Counted from the stretch's first letter, positions 40,086 through 52,436 are shown. The stretch: DNA of 64,000 bases from Liolophura sinensis (GCF_032854445.1 NC_088297.1:12693039-12757038); one strand, 5' to 3'. Notes: a model not told the origin generated them from the sequence alone. Translations and numbers: made by a program.

Positions 40086-43000
40086 GTTAATTGACCGTGA
40101 AATTGGCCATGTTTTATGCACATTGATGCTTTTGCGTAAATACCTGATCAAATCCCACAACTTCGCAGAAATTGCACAGCATGCAACAAGTACAGTCTAG
40201 CCCCGAAAAAATCCAACTGTGGACAATACTGGCTTAGCGTCGTTGGAATCTCGACGCTTACAGTGTTAATTTCGTATTTAACGAAGCCCCAGGCCGATTT
40301 TCTTTGTTGTCAAAAAAGTGTCGCGCAAATTAAGACAACAACCTTAAGACCTGCTTTCCGCATCCATCGCACCATCATAATTACATACTGGATTTAAGGT
40401 AGATTTATTATAGCCATAAAGGCTTCCACAGTATTAACGCCGCAGCATATGATGCCATCTTCCCACTATTCCACAAGCAGGACATGCACATAGGTGCTCA
40501 ACATGTCCGCAGGCGCCAAGGAGCGTATACCATGGAAGCCTTCATGGCTATAGTAAAGCTATTCTGAATTACATAGGGACAGATGGTGGCGGTGCAGTGG
40601 GTGTGAAAAGCTTAGGTTAGTGTCTTTTATTTGCGCAACACTTGTTCCATAAAAAAATGGACAGCCTGAACCTTCATTGAGCACAAAATTAACATTGTCA
40701 GTGTTGAGACTCCAATGACACTGCGCAATGACCTAGGAGCCTCTCACCAATGCGGTCGCTATGAGTTCAAGTCCAGCTCATGCTGGCTTCCTCTCCGGCG
40801 GTATGTGGGAAGGTCTGTCAGCAACCTGTGGATGGTCGTGGGAACTAATGAAATAAAGAAATAAATAAGTCTAACAACGCTAGGCCAGTACAAGAAAAGG
40901 AGTTTTTCGGGGGCTACATGTGCTGAAAATGGTGTTGGAAAACTAGAATGCATGATATAAATAACTGCAGCTACAGGTCAAAAGGTGCAAATTCCTTTCT
41001 TAATGCCCCATGTGTGGTCAACTGCCTTATTTTCTTGCTTATTTCCTAAGCATTGAAAATAATTTTCATTCCATAACTTTTTGTTTGTATGCATGTACTA
41101 CGTATCTAAAAAATAATCATTCGAAAGCAGTCACACAATACTGTGAGAAATTTAATTTTCCAAGATTATTGGTTAATTTCATTAATGTATAATGCATACA
41201 CATGTAAAAGTCAACAGTATAAATAAACAAGTAATACTGGTACATTCTGACGCAGATTTATTTTGCCCTGGAAACACAATTTTTGATCATTGTTGCTTTA
41301 TTATAAATCTGGCACTTCTCTTTCTGTATTAGCTTAAAGTTCTGTCTGACTTTAATATCATATTGTAAACCTATTTCTGTATTCTGTCACTGAGTAACCA
41401 TGTAATAAATTTCTCCTGCCAAAAAATATTGTTACCTGAAACATATCAATTCAGCACATAAGACTTATATGTATGTATCATTCTTTTCACAACCAAACAA
41501 AGGGAGATAACCTAGTCAACAGCCTCATGTGATGTCGGCTGCAGGATACGGCAATATACACATCCCTCACGTCTTTCTAGCGCGAGGGAAAAGCTAATAT
41601 AAGTGTTTTACTGGATCGTTTATAAAGAAAATTCTTTGCCTGATGTCACCCAACAGCATCTGTAAAAATAGAGTCGACCAGGATGGAATTTTTTTTTTTT
41701 TTTAAATTTTTTATTCCTAGTGATGACAAAGATGAGGATTGATACATACACACATTAAATCTTATTGATTTTTGTAATTTTAGGAGGATTCTAATCGATG
41801 CTGGGGAGCCTGGCAAACCAGAGTACACATCCTTGTTGAAGACAGAGTTATCACAGCGGAATGTGGTGTTGTCAGACATATTTATAACCCATTGGCATTT
41901 TGATCATGTGGGCGGGGTGCCTGATGTGTGTAGAGAAGTCACCACAGGTAGTGTATTTCACCTAATTTATTTCTTTAAATGGTGTTAAAACGCCGTACTC
42001 AAGAATGTTTCACTTATACATCGGCGTCCAACATTATAGTGGGAGGAAGTAGGTAAAAGCCCATTGGAAATCCACGACCATCCGCAGGTTGCTGGCAGAC
42101 GATCCCAAGTACGGCTGGAGAGGAAGGCAGCATAAGGTGAACTTGAACTCACAGAGACTGCATTGGTGAGAGGCTCGTGGGTCATTGCGCCATGCTGGTG
42201 TGCTAACTCCCTCGGCCACTGAGGCCCCCATTTCACCTGAAGCTTAGTATGTAAAAATGCATTTTCAGAAGCACATAAAGGCTTAAAAATGATACTTTTG
42301 ATGGCAACACTTCATGTTGTCTGATAAGAAATCAGTTAAACTTCACAAAAAATTTTTAAATGGCTCTGTGTTTAAGGCCGATGAATCATTCAGACACAGA
42401 TTAAAGTGATACAGAACCAATGTGAACAGTGGAGATAACAGTGGTTTGATTTCAGCTGTGTTTATGCTTGAATAAATCAGTCATACCTAAAATTTAGGCT
42501 AGGCTGGGCAGTGCCTGGACATGCCCATCAATCACACCAGCTGTTCAAAATCGATTCTGTATCTCTCTAGAAAATACCACTGGCCCCGATAGCACAGTTG
42601 GTAGAGCGTCCACTTCGGGAGCGGTAGATCCAGAGTCAATCCTGGGTCAAGTCACACTTCAGACCTTAAAAGAGAAAGTTGTAACTTCCTCGCTTGGCAT
42701 TAAGCGTGAAGGGGAGAGTGCAACGACTGGTTGACCCATATCAGTATAATGGCTCGGGCGGGGCAGCTTACTTGCCTTCGCTAAGTCATCTCAGTGAAGC
42801 AGCACTAAATAAGAGAACGGTGGAAATCCGTTCTGCAACAAGGAGGGACATTACATATACCCTAAGGATTCCTTCGTCATCATATGACTGAAAAATTGAT
42901 AAGTACGACGTTAAACCCCAAGCACTCAAAAAAATACTAAACATAAGTGTGAAATGTGGCAGTTCATTGTGTTGAGTTTGTCAAGAGACTTTTATATATT

Positions 43001-46000
43001 GATCCTGCTTGCTGTGACCTTGCTTGCTATGACCATAAGGCATGTGACCTAAAAGGTTGTATGTTCAAACCTGTATTGTCCTGTTTGAGTATTGGCTGTC
43101 AGTCTAAAAGTTTATCAGGTACCTGAAAAAGGAGAGGTGGTTTACCGCAACTGTCTAGTTTGCTTTCGCCAAAAACTTGATCAATATACATATAATATAT
43201 ACATGTAAGTGACAATATCTTTGGCGCAGTGTTAAAAATCAGTCAGATAAATAAATGGATGTAGATGGAATCTGGGTGATTTCCCTTGGCTGACTATAAG
43301 AGGTAAATAGTACCCCTGCGCCAATTTGCTCAGTCTAATATTTGCAGAAAACCACTTGCCTTTTTAAAAAATGCTGCTTATATCTGTAAGTCACATGTGG
43401 GAAAGTTCATTAATAGCCAATGCCCAGTGCTTTATTCCGTGAACTCCAGTTTCCCCCAGCCCCAAAAACTGAATGCACTGAATCTTTAAAATTTTAAAAA
43501 TCTGTTCATTACACTTTGAATATACTTGAGTATGCATGTATGCCAGGTTATAGGTGGCCTGATGGTTAGAGCGTCCACCTCAAAGTCAGGAGACCCAGGA
43601 TCAATCCCGGGTCGGGTCATACCAAAGACTGAAAAAATGGTACTTTTTGCCGCATCACTTTGCACTCAGTACTAAGAGGTTAGAGCATTGAAAGTGGACC
43701 GTTATCAGTGTAATATAACTAGATGGGGTGTCATATCTAGTGTCTTCAGCCTGACACTTCAGTGGTGACAGCACTTCGGCATTATGGACTCACCCTGCCA
43801 CAAGGAGACACAGTATAGGTACACACACCTAAACACTCCTGGTCATCATATGATTGAAAAATTGTCTAGTACGACGTTAAACCCCAAGCGTTCAATCATT
43901 GATTTTGACAGGTTATATTGTCAAAAGCAGGATTCTGGGGCATTGATACCCACTATTTGTTTTTCATTCAGATGTTCCAAACATATGGAAGTACAAAAGG
44001 GTATCTCAGAGTGACGTAGATTTAGGGGGAGAACTTAGATACGACTTTGTGGATGACAACAAAATTTTACGCACAGATGGAGCAACATTAAGGTGCTGGT
44101 ATATTACAGTAACAGTGTATGAATTAAAATCATCTACTGAACAGCAGAAGAGTTTCAGCATAAAGTAATAAGTAACACAGGTGCTGTGGAATTTCTTTTC
44201 AAGTTAATCAAGTAAATGAAGAAGACACTAAAAAGACAGGAGCAGCTTTCCATTGCTTTCCTCTGCCTGTAACTGCAGTGGAGGTGCTTTTTTTCTTTAG
44301 CTCACGATTTGTAGTGCCGGAATTTGGGTTCAAATTCCAGTGTAAATGGCAGAGCTATTACGCTACAAAAGCTGATATTTCAGTTGGCGTGATTTGATTA
44401 AAATGGCTACCATGTATATAACCAGAGCAAAATATCAGACCTTTACTTTTGTCAAATACAAGGAAGAGTTATCTCCCATGAATAGATGAACATAGCCTGT
44501 ATAAAAGACCGCCTGTACTACACTCCCTCGCCCTCTGTGACGTAAAGCCAGGAAATTTGAGTTGCAAGTATGTAACTGCTAATGGATTGGTGCATGGAGC
44601 GTTGCAATGTGAAACGAGATCAAATGTGCCTTAGGATGGAAAGACATTTTGTGGCACAATTTCTTGACGTGGAAGCAGTGCCTTCATCCACAACTGTCGC
44701 CAGTTGTTGTACGTTATTTATTTAACCTGGGTCAGGTCATACCACAGATTTAAAAAATGTACCTGCTGCTGCATGGCTTGGTGCTCAGCATTGAGAGGTT
44801 AGAGCGATGAAACAGGACTGACTGGCCCGGTGCCAGTATAGTGTGACTGGGTGTGGTGTCATGTCTGGTGCCTTCGGCGTGATACTTCAGTGGCGACATA
44901 ATTTTGGCAGCATATTTACACACATGTAATGATGACTCTTCTTCATAAGACTGAAAAAGCATGCATTCATTCATTCTTTAGTCTACTGTGTGAGAAACTT
45001 TATTGAACATTACCTTACTCTTCCCTGTTTTGCACATGATCCGATTTACATTTGCGGTATGGCGGAGCGTGTTTGATGGAACACCCAGTTCATCCTGAGA
45101 CTCTGGGCCCAGTTAATCAAAAAGCTTAATACCAGATTTGACTTTGAACCAAGTCTTCAGTTTTGTACAATGGCCCAACAGTTATTGTGTAACAGTATAT
45201 TAAATATAAACTAAATATGCTGAAGTGTCATATGACTTAGTCTCAGTATTACTCTGTTGAACAATCAGACCCTTGCTTGCAGGATGATCATAGAAGAGCA
45301 GGAATTATCTCCCTTGTAACATTTGTTATTTACATGATCCCAAGTAGAACTCTCCTGCTCATTGTAGGGCTGTGCATACTCCAGGGCACACAGAAGATCA
45401 CATGATCTTATATCTGGAAGAGGAGAATGCTGTGTTCTCAGGCGACTGCATTCTGGGAGAAGGGACCACGGTAAAAAGAGTCCATACAGTTTTGTCAGGA
45501 AGAAGGCACAACTGTAATAATGCAATGTCATTATTTCATACAATGTCATTCTAGGAGAAGGCACTTGAGTAATAATAATTCATGCAATGTCATTTGCGGA
45601 GGAAGCACTTTCATAATAACATTGTGGAATGTCATTATAGGAGAAGTCACTTGAGTAATAATAATTCATGCAATGTCATTCTAGGAGAAGGCACTTCCGT
45701 AATAATATTTCATGCAATGTCATTCTAGGAGAAGTCGCTTCCATAATAATATTTCATGCAATGTCATTCTAGGAGAAGGCACTTCAGTAATAATAAATCA
45801 TGCAATGTCATTCTAAGAGAACGCACTTCTGTAATAATAAATCATGCAATGTCATTCTAGGAGAACGCACTTCCATAATAATAAATCATGCAGTGTCATT
45901 CTAGAAGTCACTTCCATAATAATAAATCATGCAGTGTCATTCTAGGAGAAGTCACTTCCATAATAATAATTCATACAATGTCATTCTTGGAGAAGGCACT

Positions 46001-49000
46001 TCCACAATAACATTTTATGCAATGTTATTCTAGGAGAAGGCACTTCCATAATAATATTTCATGCTGTGTCATTCTAGAAGTATTCTAGAAAAATAATATT
46101 TTTTGCAGTGTATTTTGAATTGAGTTACTTATTTATTTGATTGGTGTTTATGCTGTACCCAAGAATATTTCACTTATACGACAGCATAGCTGGGGGGAAA
46201 CCGATGATCACAGCAGGCTGCTGGTTCTTCAACATTTGCCAAGTTTCGTATTATGCAAAACATAAATAAATGTTTTTCTGCTCCAGGTATTTGAAGACCT
46301 CTACACTTACATGAAGTCTTTAGAGACCATATTGTCCTTGCAACCCAGAGTTATCTACCCTGGCCATGGACCAGTGATTGAGAACCCCATAGAAGTGATA
46401 CAACAGTACATCAGCCATAGGCAGATGAGAGAAGGTCAGATATTGGGCACTTTGAAAGAGCGGGCTGGCCAATCATTGACCGCTATGGAATTGGTCAAAA
46501 TAATTTATAAAGTAAGTTCTCTACTTAAAAAGATGGCCTGTTTAATTTTTCAACAAAAATGCTATTTGTCTCACCATGAAGATCCAAAACACCGGTAAAT
46601 GATCCCACGGAAGCAAATTTCTTTCACAATTCAGTAGCTACACTGGTAGTTTTTATGATAAACATTGTCCTACTGATTGGGCGTCCGGCCATGCAATTGG
46701 CAAGCTAGCACAAAACACTGACCCTCACCATAATGTTGGCCGTCGTCGTATAAGTGAAATATTCTTGAGTATGGCGTAAAACACCAGTCAAATAAATAAA
46801 TAAATAAAAACACTGACCCAGGAGCCTCTCACCAATGTGTTCGCTGTGCGTTCAAGCCCTGCTTGTACTGGTTTCAGTTATAGGCAGGAAGGTCACCCAG
46901 TAACCTGTGAGTGGTTTTCGGTTTCCCCCAAGCTTTTCCCTGTTTTCTCCCACCATAATGCTTGCCACCGTGGTATAAGTGAAATATTTTTGAGTAAGGT
47001 ATACATCTCCAATCAAAATAAATAATACTCTTCATTATGAAAGCATAAAAAATGCTGAAATAAATATTCAAAAATGTTTCATAGTTTTTTTGTTTGATGC
47101 TGCACTGCTTTTTTGTTTGGTTTAAATAAGCCATATGACATAACCTTCCACTTTAATGAATTGAGTTCAATCAAATTTAGAGCATAGCGTGATGACATTT
47201 ACAATCACTCATCCGATTCTCATATAAGGTACAAAAACACTGTGTATTCTTGAGTACATCGTGAAATACAATTCAAATAATTGAACAAAAACACATCGAA
47301 AAATACTGAAATCAATTAAATGATATCGACCTCTGACCTGTCTATCATGACCTCTGGGCAACCTTTGCATGGTGACCTCTGTCATGAAACTGTGACCAGC
47401 ATTCTGCTGTGCCAGTCAATCAAGACAACTAATTATGCAGTCTTTGGTACATGTTTTATTCAAACAAATTGTTGCATACAGAACGTATTTGGTGTGATGA
47501 CATCGGTTTCTACTTTTGCTTGTAATTTCAGGATGTTCCTGAACGTCTTCACCTGCCAGCTGAAAAGAACGTGAATAATCATTTGGTCAAGTTAAAGAAA
47601 GAGAACAAAATAGGTAAATTTAAACGGCATGAATATCCTAAATGACGTTAAATTGCGTCCATGACTAACTTATCCATTTTTCCTGATTCTGAGAGTTCCG
47701 CTGATTGTAGAATGGTGTTTTGAGGTTTGTTAAGAACATGGGATGATACTCTACTGGAAAATTACAAGTTTCAGCACCAAAAATGATATATTGTGACATT
47801 TATTTGCCTCTAAAAATGCGTTTTTGTAGGCGAACTTTTAGGGCATGTAAAGTATCCCAAATTACCTGGAAGGAAAAGTGATGAGTTTTTGTTTGTCTTT
47901 CACAATACGAATCCTTCACAATATGGCGGGTAGTATATTTGCCCTAAAATTTTGTTAGATAAAATTCATTTTATAGGCTGTAAAGACATAATATATTGAT
48001 ACTCATTTATGATTTTCCAGGAGGGTATTATCTTAACCCTCTAAACAAGTCTAACAACACCTTTCTCAAATCAACAGATCTCTCTCAAGTCATCAAAATG
48101 AGCAATGTAGTCATGGAAGAAATTTTCGGTAGAACAAAGCCATTGTAAATTTTCTCAAGACAGTGCTGTTTCTGTAAATCTTTCACTTCAAAAACTGAGA
48201 AGTAGGATATTTGATGATTTCAATATTTTCATAAAATTTAATGATGTCATCTCTATGACATATGAATAAACAAGAGTAGCTGGTACACCTGTACATACAC
48301 AGTACTATTCACACATATGAACAAGCACTTGAGTACTGAGCAGAGTTTGATTGATGGATGGGCCAGTGGATTGCTGCCAATGAAGAGTGTGGACAGAGGG
48401 TGGGTGGCAGACAGTAGTGGGTAGGGATAAAGCTTCATATAAAAAATGGGGCCTCCGTGGCTCAGTTGGTTAGCACGCTAGCGCAGCCTGGTGACCCAGG
48501 AGTCTCTCACCAATGCGGTGGCTGTGAGTTCATGTCCAGCTCATGGTGGCTTCCTCTTCAGCTGTACGTGGGAAGGTCTGCCAGCAATCTGCGGATGGTT
48601 GTAGGTTTCCCCCGGGCTCTGCCCGGTTTCCACCCACTATAATGCTGGCCGCCATCGTATGAAATAGTGAAATATTCTTGAGTACGGCGTAAAACACCAA
48701 TCAAATAAATAAATAAATAAATAAATCATATAAAACGTCTGTGGATGCTTAATTTGGTCAGCCTTTGTAGTCATGCACATATAGAGGTTCATCACAGTTT
48801 GTACAATGGTGTCGGAAGCGGTACGGACACTTTCCATTAAAAAAAAAATGCAAAAATGGCCTTTTGTGCGGGAATTGTCGACTGATGACCATACCATTTT
48901 CAAATTGCTTCCAACATGTCTGTCCTAAACGGATAACAACTTCTGAGTTATTGCTATGCAGTGTTTTTGACACATGTTCTGACATCATTGTCGAACATTG

Positions 49001-50144
49001 GTAGAATGTACGTCGAAAGTACGTTGCAAACTACTAAATCAGAAGCTGATACAAGGTCATCTTCTAAGTACCTCTTAAAAATGTCATAAAAGTGGCAATA
49101 GTGGATGGTAAGGAGTTGGGAGGATAGAAGCAATTATAGATACATGTTCTGTAATAACAAATAAAGTGGCTACACTCCCATATAGACTTTTTGATCATCT
49201 TAATGACAGCTACAATATCAGTTGCTTTCCACCACATACATGAATAAAATCATGTCATGTATTCGAGTGGAAAATGCGTACAGTCCAGCGTAACGCTGAA
49301 CACGGTCAAATAAACTGGGCCCCGCTGTTCAAATGTGTATTAGCAGTTTAGCCTGGTATTAACTTTAGTCTGAACTTAGGTGTCATTAAAGGTGGAGAAA
49401 ACATAAAAATGACAAAGTTCAGATGAAAGAGTGCATTAAGTTATTCCTAAATGTGGTCTTCAATATTTTTTTCCGATTTTTCCTTAAGGATAAAAAGTCA
49501 CTTGAAAATAATTTTCGTATGGTGCGTATTTGGGACCACCTTTTGGTGTTTATAGTCTTTGTTTAATAATGTCATAAATGAGGATGTTACACTGGTTTAA
49601 TCAATATTTTTGCACTAGAATTTGTTTTTTTCATCTAACAAATGTATTAAGCCTCAATTTGGATCATATTTATATTTTTAATATGTTCATAAATGTTGTC
49701 ATAATTTAGGTTAAATACATATGTTTTGATATAAACAACAAATTTACATTCAAATAAATTTATTACACGAGCATCACATCCTTATTTAGAACATTATTTT
49801 GCAACAATGATAAATACCAAAAGTTGGTCCCAAATACCCACCATACAAAAATATTTTCAAATACCCTTCTCTTAAAAAAATCCAAAAAAATATTAAATAT
49901 TATGTTTGCAAATAAGTTTTGACGCTCTTTCATCTGATATTGGCATCATTTTTATGTTTTCTTCTCCTTTAATTTTGTATTAGGCCACGACTGGTATTAA
50001 GATTTAAGCCTGGTTTAACTGTTCATACACTATTTACACTTTTGAACAATCACACCCAGTATGGTATTATTGTTTATTTTTACAGACTGGGATGTGAAGG
50101 ACGGAGAAAAGAGATGGAGAATTGTCATCAAATCAAATGTCTGA
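39964..50144 (+). CDS. LACTB2: LACTB2, metallo-beta-lactamase-fold endoribonuclease, whole gene
   Basis: Seven exons join in phase to 291 residues (human LACTB2 has 288). The human protein is a mitochondrial single-stranded-RNA endoribonuclease of the glyoxalase II/MBL group. The N-terminus ([20 protein letters not shown]) is nearly diagnostic. Zinc ligands are all present: THWHFDH (His77, His79, Asp81, His82), TPGHTEDH (His143), [10 protein letters not shown] (Asp162) and YPGHGPV (His197). The C-terminal winged-helix-like end ([27 protein letters not shown]) is complete. The ATG in 'aacaagATGGCGACC' was chosen because it matches the family start and has a strong context. No frame breaks were found. 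The polyadenylation signal is 41 bases after the stop. It is divergent from MST. Confidence 0.97.
40718..40870 (+). repeat. SINE1 copy, internal deletion, in LACTB2 intron 1
   Basis: It starts in the head at 'gcgcaatgacctaggagcc', reaches 'cctgtggatggtcgtggg', then jumps straight to an (AATA)n-like tail. The whole 3' body is missing. Confidence 0.83.
40880..41780. other. LACTB2 intron 1, unique part
   Basis: AT-rich, with a poly-T run at 41689-41702. No exon seen. Confidence 0.35.
41784..41947 (+). CDS. LACTB2: LACTB2 exon 2
   Basis: Acceptor 'taattttag', donor 'CACAG|GTAGTG', phase 1. It encodes [18 protein letters not shown] and the first zinc motif, [16 protein letters not shown]. Confidence 0.96.
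41964..42231 (-). repeat. SINE1 copy, full length but diverged, in LACTB2 intron 2
   Basis: From 'aaaacgccgtactcaagaat' to a tRNA-like head ending 'cggccactgaggccccc'. It is antisense to LACTB2 and starts 17 bp after exon 2. Confidence 0.88.
42583..42930 (+). repeat. SINE2 copy, full length
   Basis: tRNA-like head 'ggccccgatagcacagttgg' (A box) with B box 'agagtcaatcctgggtc'. The body includes 'gtgcaacgactggttgaccc' and 'gcggggcagcttacttgcc', and the 3' end is 'aagtacgacgttaaacccca' plus (CACT/A)n. About 345 bp. Confidence 0.92.
43020..43257 (+). repeat. SINE3 copy
   Basis: A B-box-like 'gtatgttcaaacctg', then 'agtttatcaggtacctg', 'gaggtggtttaccgc', a diverged 3' part 'gtaagtgacaatatc' and 'cagataaataaatgg'. 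Confidence 0.65.
43552..43905 (+). repeat. SINE2 copy, full length, diverged subfamily
   Basis: Head 'ggcctgatggttagagcgtc' with a clean B box 'ggatcaatcccgggtc'. The body has 'gcactcagtactaagaggtt' and 'ctgacacttcagtggtgac', and the end is 'agtacgacgttaaaccccaa'. It ends 67 bp before LACTB2 exon 3. Confidence 0.9.
43972..44092 (+). CDS. LACTB2: LACTB2 exon 3
   Basis: 121 bp, acceptor 'tttcattcag', donor 'TTAAG|GTGCTG'. It encodes [20 protein letters not shown] and LRTDGATL-R, the variable loop region of the family. Confidence 0.94.
44715..44975 (+). repeat. SINE2 copy, head missing
   Basis: It starts at 'cctgggtcaggtcatacc' (end of the B box) and runs through 'gtgctcagcattgagaggtt' and 'ctgactggcccggtgccagt' to a short (CATT)n tail. 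It is the same diverged subfamily as 43552-43905. Confidence 0.85.
45368..45470 (+). CDS. LACTB2: LACTB2 exon 4
   Basis: 103 bp, acceptor 'attgtag', donor 'ACG|GTAAAA', phase 0. It encodes [20 protein letters not shown] and [12 protein letters not shown], carrying two zinc ligands. Its last 24 bases resemble the units of the array that follows. Confidence 0.96.
45449..46090 (+). repeat. about 44-bp tandem array (about 14 units) seeded at LACTB2 exon 4 donor
   Basis: The unit is 'tgtcattctaggagaagg', then 'cacttccgtaataata' and 'tttcatgcaa', with a period of 43-45. The first unit is the exon end itself (tgcattctgggagaaggga, then ccacGGTAAAA). An intermediate copy lies at 45493-45520 (tcaggaagaaggcacaactg). 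Most units keep a GTAATAA or similar donor-like piece. Confidence 0.87.
46128..46225 (-). repeat. SINE1 fragment in LACTB2 intron
   Basis: From 'tatttgattggtgtttatgc' to 'ctggggggaaaccgatgatc', with an internal deletion. It directly follows the 44-bp array. Confidence 0.75.
46287..46511 (+). CDS. LACTB2: LACTB2 exon 5
   Basis: 225 bp, acceptor 'ctgctccag', donor 'AAA|GTAAGT'. It encodes [32 protein letters not shown] (last zinc His) and [13 protein letters not shown]. Confidence 0.97.
46695..47025 (+). repeat. SINE1 copy interrupted by a second SINE1
   Basis: The host copy has a worn head (ggcaagctagcac), continues after the insertion at 'aggagcctctcaccaatgtg', and ends 'ccaatcaaaataaataat' near 47022. 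The inserted piece (46725-46806) is a 5'-truncated SINE1 flanked by a 13-bp duplication of host sequence. Confidence 0.9.
46725..46806 (+). repeat. nested 5'-truncated SINE1 with 13-bp target-site duplication
   Basis: It starts at 'tcaccataatgttggccg' and ends in (AATA)n. The duplicated target 'aaaacactgaccc' is at 46712-46724 and 46807-46819. Confidence 0.93.
47532..47613 (+). CDS. LACTB2: LACTB2 exon 6
   Basis: 82 bp, acceptor 'gtaatttcag', donor 'ATAG|GTAAAT', phase 1. It encodes [20 protein letters not shown] and LKKENKI. Confidence 0.95.
48446..48726 (+). repeat. SINE1 copy, full length, with target-site duplication
   Basis: Intact tRNA-like head, body and a long (AATA)n tail. A direct repeat 'catataaaa' flanks it (48436-48444 and 48727-48735). 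It is in LACTB2 intron 6, sense. Confidence 0.94.
48740..50080. other. LACTB2 intron 6, unique part
   Basis: AT-rich; no exon or named repeat recognised. Confidence 0.35.
50086..50144 (+). CDS. LACTB2: LACTB2 exon 7 (terminal)
   Basis: Acceptor 'tatttttacag'. It encodes [19 protein letters not shown] and the stop. It aligns with the end of the family, where a K-x-W motif is usual. Confidence 0.93.
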
Positions 50145-50185
50145 CCAAGTTAAATTCTGGAAGATATCAACTAGTTTTATCCCAG

Positions 50186-50195
50186 AATAAATAAA
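50186..50195 (+). terminator. LACTB2 polyadenylation signals
   Basis: Two overlapping AATAAA hexamers 41 bases after the LACTB2 stop codon. Confidence 0.8.
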
Positions 50196-50199
50196 GTTT

Positions 50200-50920
50200 T
50201 AACACACTGATTTTTAATACTCAGCATATGTAATTGAGATGAGGTGTGAGGAAAACGGGTTGACAAGCTATATACTTGCCTCAGGGAGCTGACTTTGTCT
50301 GGTGTCTGATGTCAAACAAAGGGACCCAATATCGGACAAAGGGATCTACTTGATATTGCTTGATTTGACATGTTCTTGAGCCCTGCATTGAACAATGAAA
50401 TAAATGAGATAATAAGTTCAAGATCAACTTATGAGTCAAGACACATGAATTCACCTTGATTCATTATAAGGAGCTCCGGTATCTATTTTCCTTTTGATCA
50501 TATTATAGTCGGTGTATGCCATAGCTGAAAAACTGTGAAATTTTGTGAAAATTGGTTAATGAGTGAGTGGGTAATAAGATGAACTCTTGTGTCTGAACAC
50601 GTAAATTCATCTTCATTCATAATTAGTAGCTCCTGTGTCTATCATGTTATAGCCAGTGTGTTCCATAAACGAGAAACGGTGACATTTTGTGAACATTTGT
50701 ATCTTGAATTGATGATAGTTGATAAGAATCAACCATCAAGATTTGTTAGCTCTATTATACTGAGGGCGGTGCGCTTATTATTCCTTATTTTCCAAATACT
50801 TTGACCTGGAAATCATTTTAAAACTTAGAACATTACTTAGTATAGCCCCCTAAAATACTTGTCAGTGGAAACAAAACTATTTTACAGAATTAATTGTTCT
50901 GAAAGGTTTCAGCTCATTTT
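50200..50920. other. unique sequence downstream of LACTB2
   Basis: A loose duplication is visible: 'cttgattcattataaggagctccggtatctat' near 50455 resembles 'cttcattcataattagtagctcctgtgtctat' near 50612. No gene. Confidence 0.35.
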
Positions 50921-50926
50921 GATTAT

Positions 50927-51092
50927 GCAGGCTTCCTCTCCGGCTGTACGTTGGAAGGTCTTGCAGCAACCTGCGGATGGTCGTGGGTTTCCACCCGGCT
51001 CTGCCCGGTTTCCTCTCACCATAATGCTGGTCGCCGTCGTATAAGTGCAATATTCCTGAGTACGGCGTAAAACACCAATGAAATAAATAAAA
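50927..51092 (+). repeat. SINE1 copy, head missing
   Basis: From 'gcaggcttcctctccggctg' to the (AATA)n tail. Well preserved. Confidence 0.9.
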
Positions 51093-51103
51093 CAAACTTG
51101 TGT

Positions 51104-51152
51104 ACGCCTCCTCTGTCCGAGAGGTACGGCGAAAAACACGTCAAATAAATAA
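51104..51152 (+). repeat. SINE1 tail fragment
   Basis: 'gagaggtacggcgaaaaaca' followed by 'cgtcaaataaataaat'. Confidence 0.6.
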
Positions 51153-51457
51153 ATCAAATCATTCTGATAAACAGTCGTCTTTGCAGAGCTGGTGAAAATA
51201 AATAGCCCAAACTGCACATGATACATGTACCTTTGGTCTTAGCTGGACAAAGAACCTAATAATTTTTTTTTTTTTTTTTAAATGTGTACTTAAGCATACG
51301 TGAAAAGACATTTGGTATTGTAGTTTGGCAACTTGTATAATTCTGCTTAAGGCTTGCTTACACGGAGATGTTTTTGGAATAACGAAATACTGTGGCGAGC
51401 ATGCTTTGTTTTGTATTCTGCCCAATGTTGAACTTAAAACTGCACCACACACTGTTC

Positions 51458-51532
51458 ATTTATTTATTTGTTTGATTGATTATTTAGTTGGTATACTCTA
51501 GAATATTTCACTTTTGCGACGGCGGCCTCCAA
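51458..51532 (-). repeat. SINE1 3' fragment, diverged
   Basis: (TTTA)n, then 'gttggtatactctagaatat' and 'cgacggcggcc'. Confidence 0.6.
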
Positions 51533-51539
51533 CACATTG

Positions 51540-52430
51540 TTCAGAAACTAGGTGATGAAAACCGGAAGATGCTGAATTCAACACGTTTTTAACATCTGTG
51601 CAGAAGTTTGTTAGATTTATGTGATGCTTACTATAGTTTAGTCACGAATTATATTTTCAATTTATTGAGATCTTTTAAATCCATGGTTAATTGATGTTCG
51701 AAAATTATTGAGTCAGTTAATCGTAAATAAAACTTAATATATAATGGCGTTACTTTGTCGTTTTCTCATCTTTCTTATGAACACATGCTTACGAACACAG
51801 TCTGATTCTTGTTAGAGATTGATGGTTTCTTCATTGTACTGAGGTTTCTTCCACCGATGACCCTAGCCGCGTCATATCAAGAGCGTGCTGAAATGACCAT
51901 GTGACATAAAATCGAAGAGCTGTCAAAACTTGAACTGACACGGAGATGGATTTCGATTTTGGTTTCCTTGTCCAAAGCAGGACTGAGTTCGTCAATCAGC
52001 ATAAGGTACCCAGAGGACTATCTCTGCTTCTAAACACCCGTTTTTTCTAAGATCTTTATGACGCAAATAGTTGTGCTGCTAATATGGCGGCGATTTAAAT
52101 CACTCCGTTTCAGTGTGGAAATGTCGAAGGACACCTTAAGAGCTGTCGTGAAATATCATAGCCAAGTACTGTGTTTTCTATGACAAAATGCTTTGTGAAA
52201 ACGGACACTGTAAATTATCGTACATCACGTTGTACGATAAAATTTACGACAAAAAATGTCGTACAGCTCTCTGTGAATTAAAGTGGCCCCGGTACTTTGG
52301 CAAGTAACTACCTCCCAGTGTTCATGTTATTTTGGTAGAAGGCAAGTGAATTTCAAGGAACGTCGTGTAAGATCATGCGAACTTTTGCCTACCTACTGCT
52401 ACATGTAAATGCATTGTCCACGTGATCAGT
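51540..52430. other. unique sequence, no gene supported
   Basis: A 20-codon Kozak-context start (ATG at 51946) ends at a weak GT, but no partner exon was found. I do not call it a gene. Confidence 0.3.
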
Positions 52431-52436
52431 AGGACG

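Noticed and set aside
51946-52005. Possible first exon (MDFDFGFLVQSRTEF)
   Set aside because: The donor is weak (GTACCC) and no partner exon was identified.
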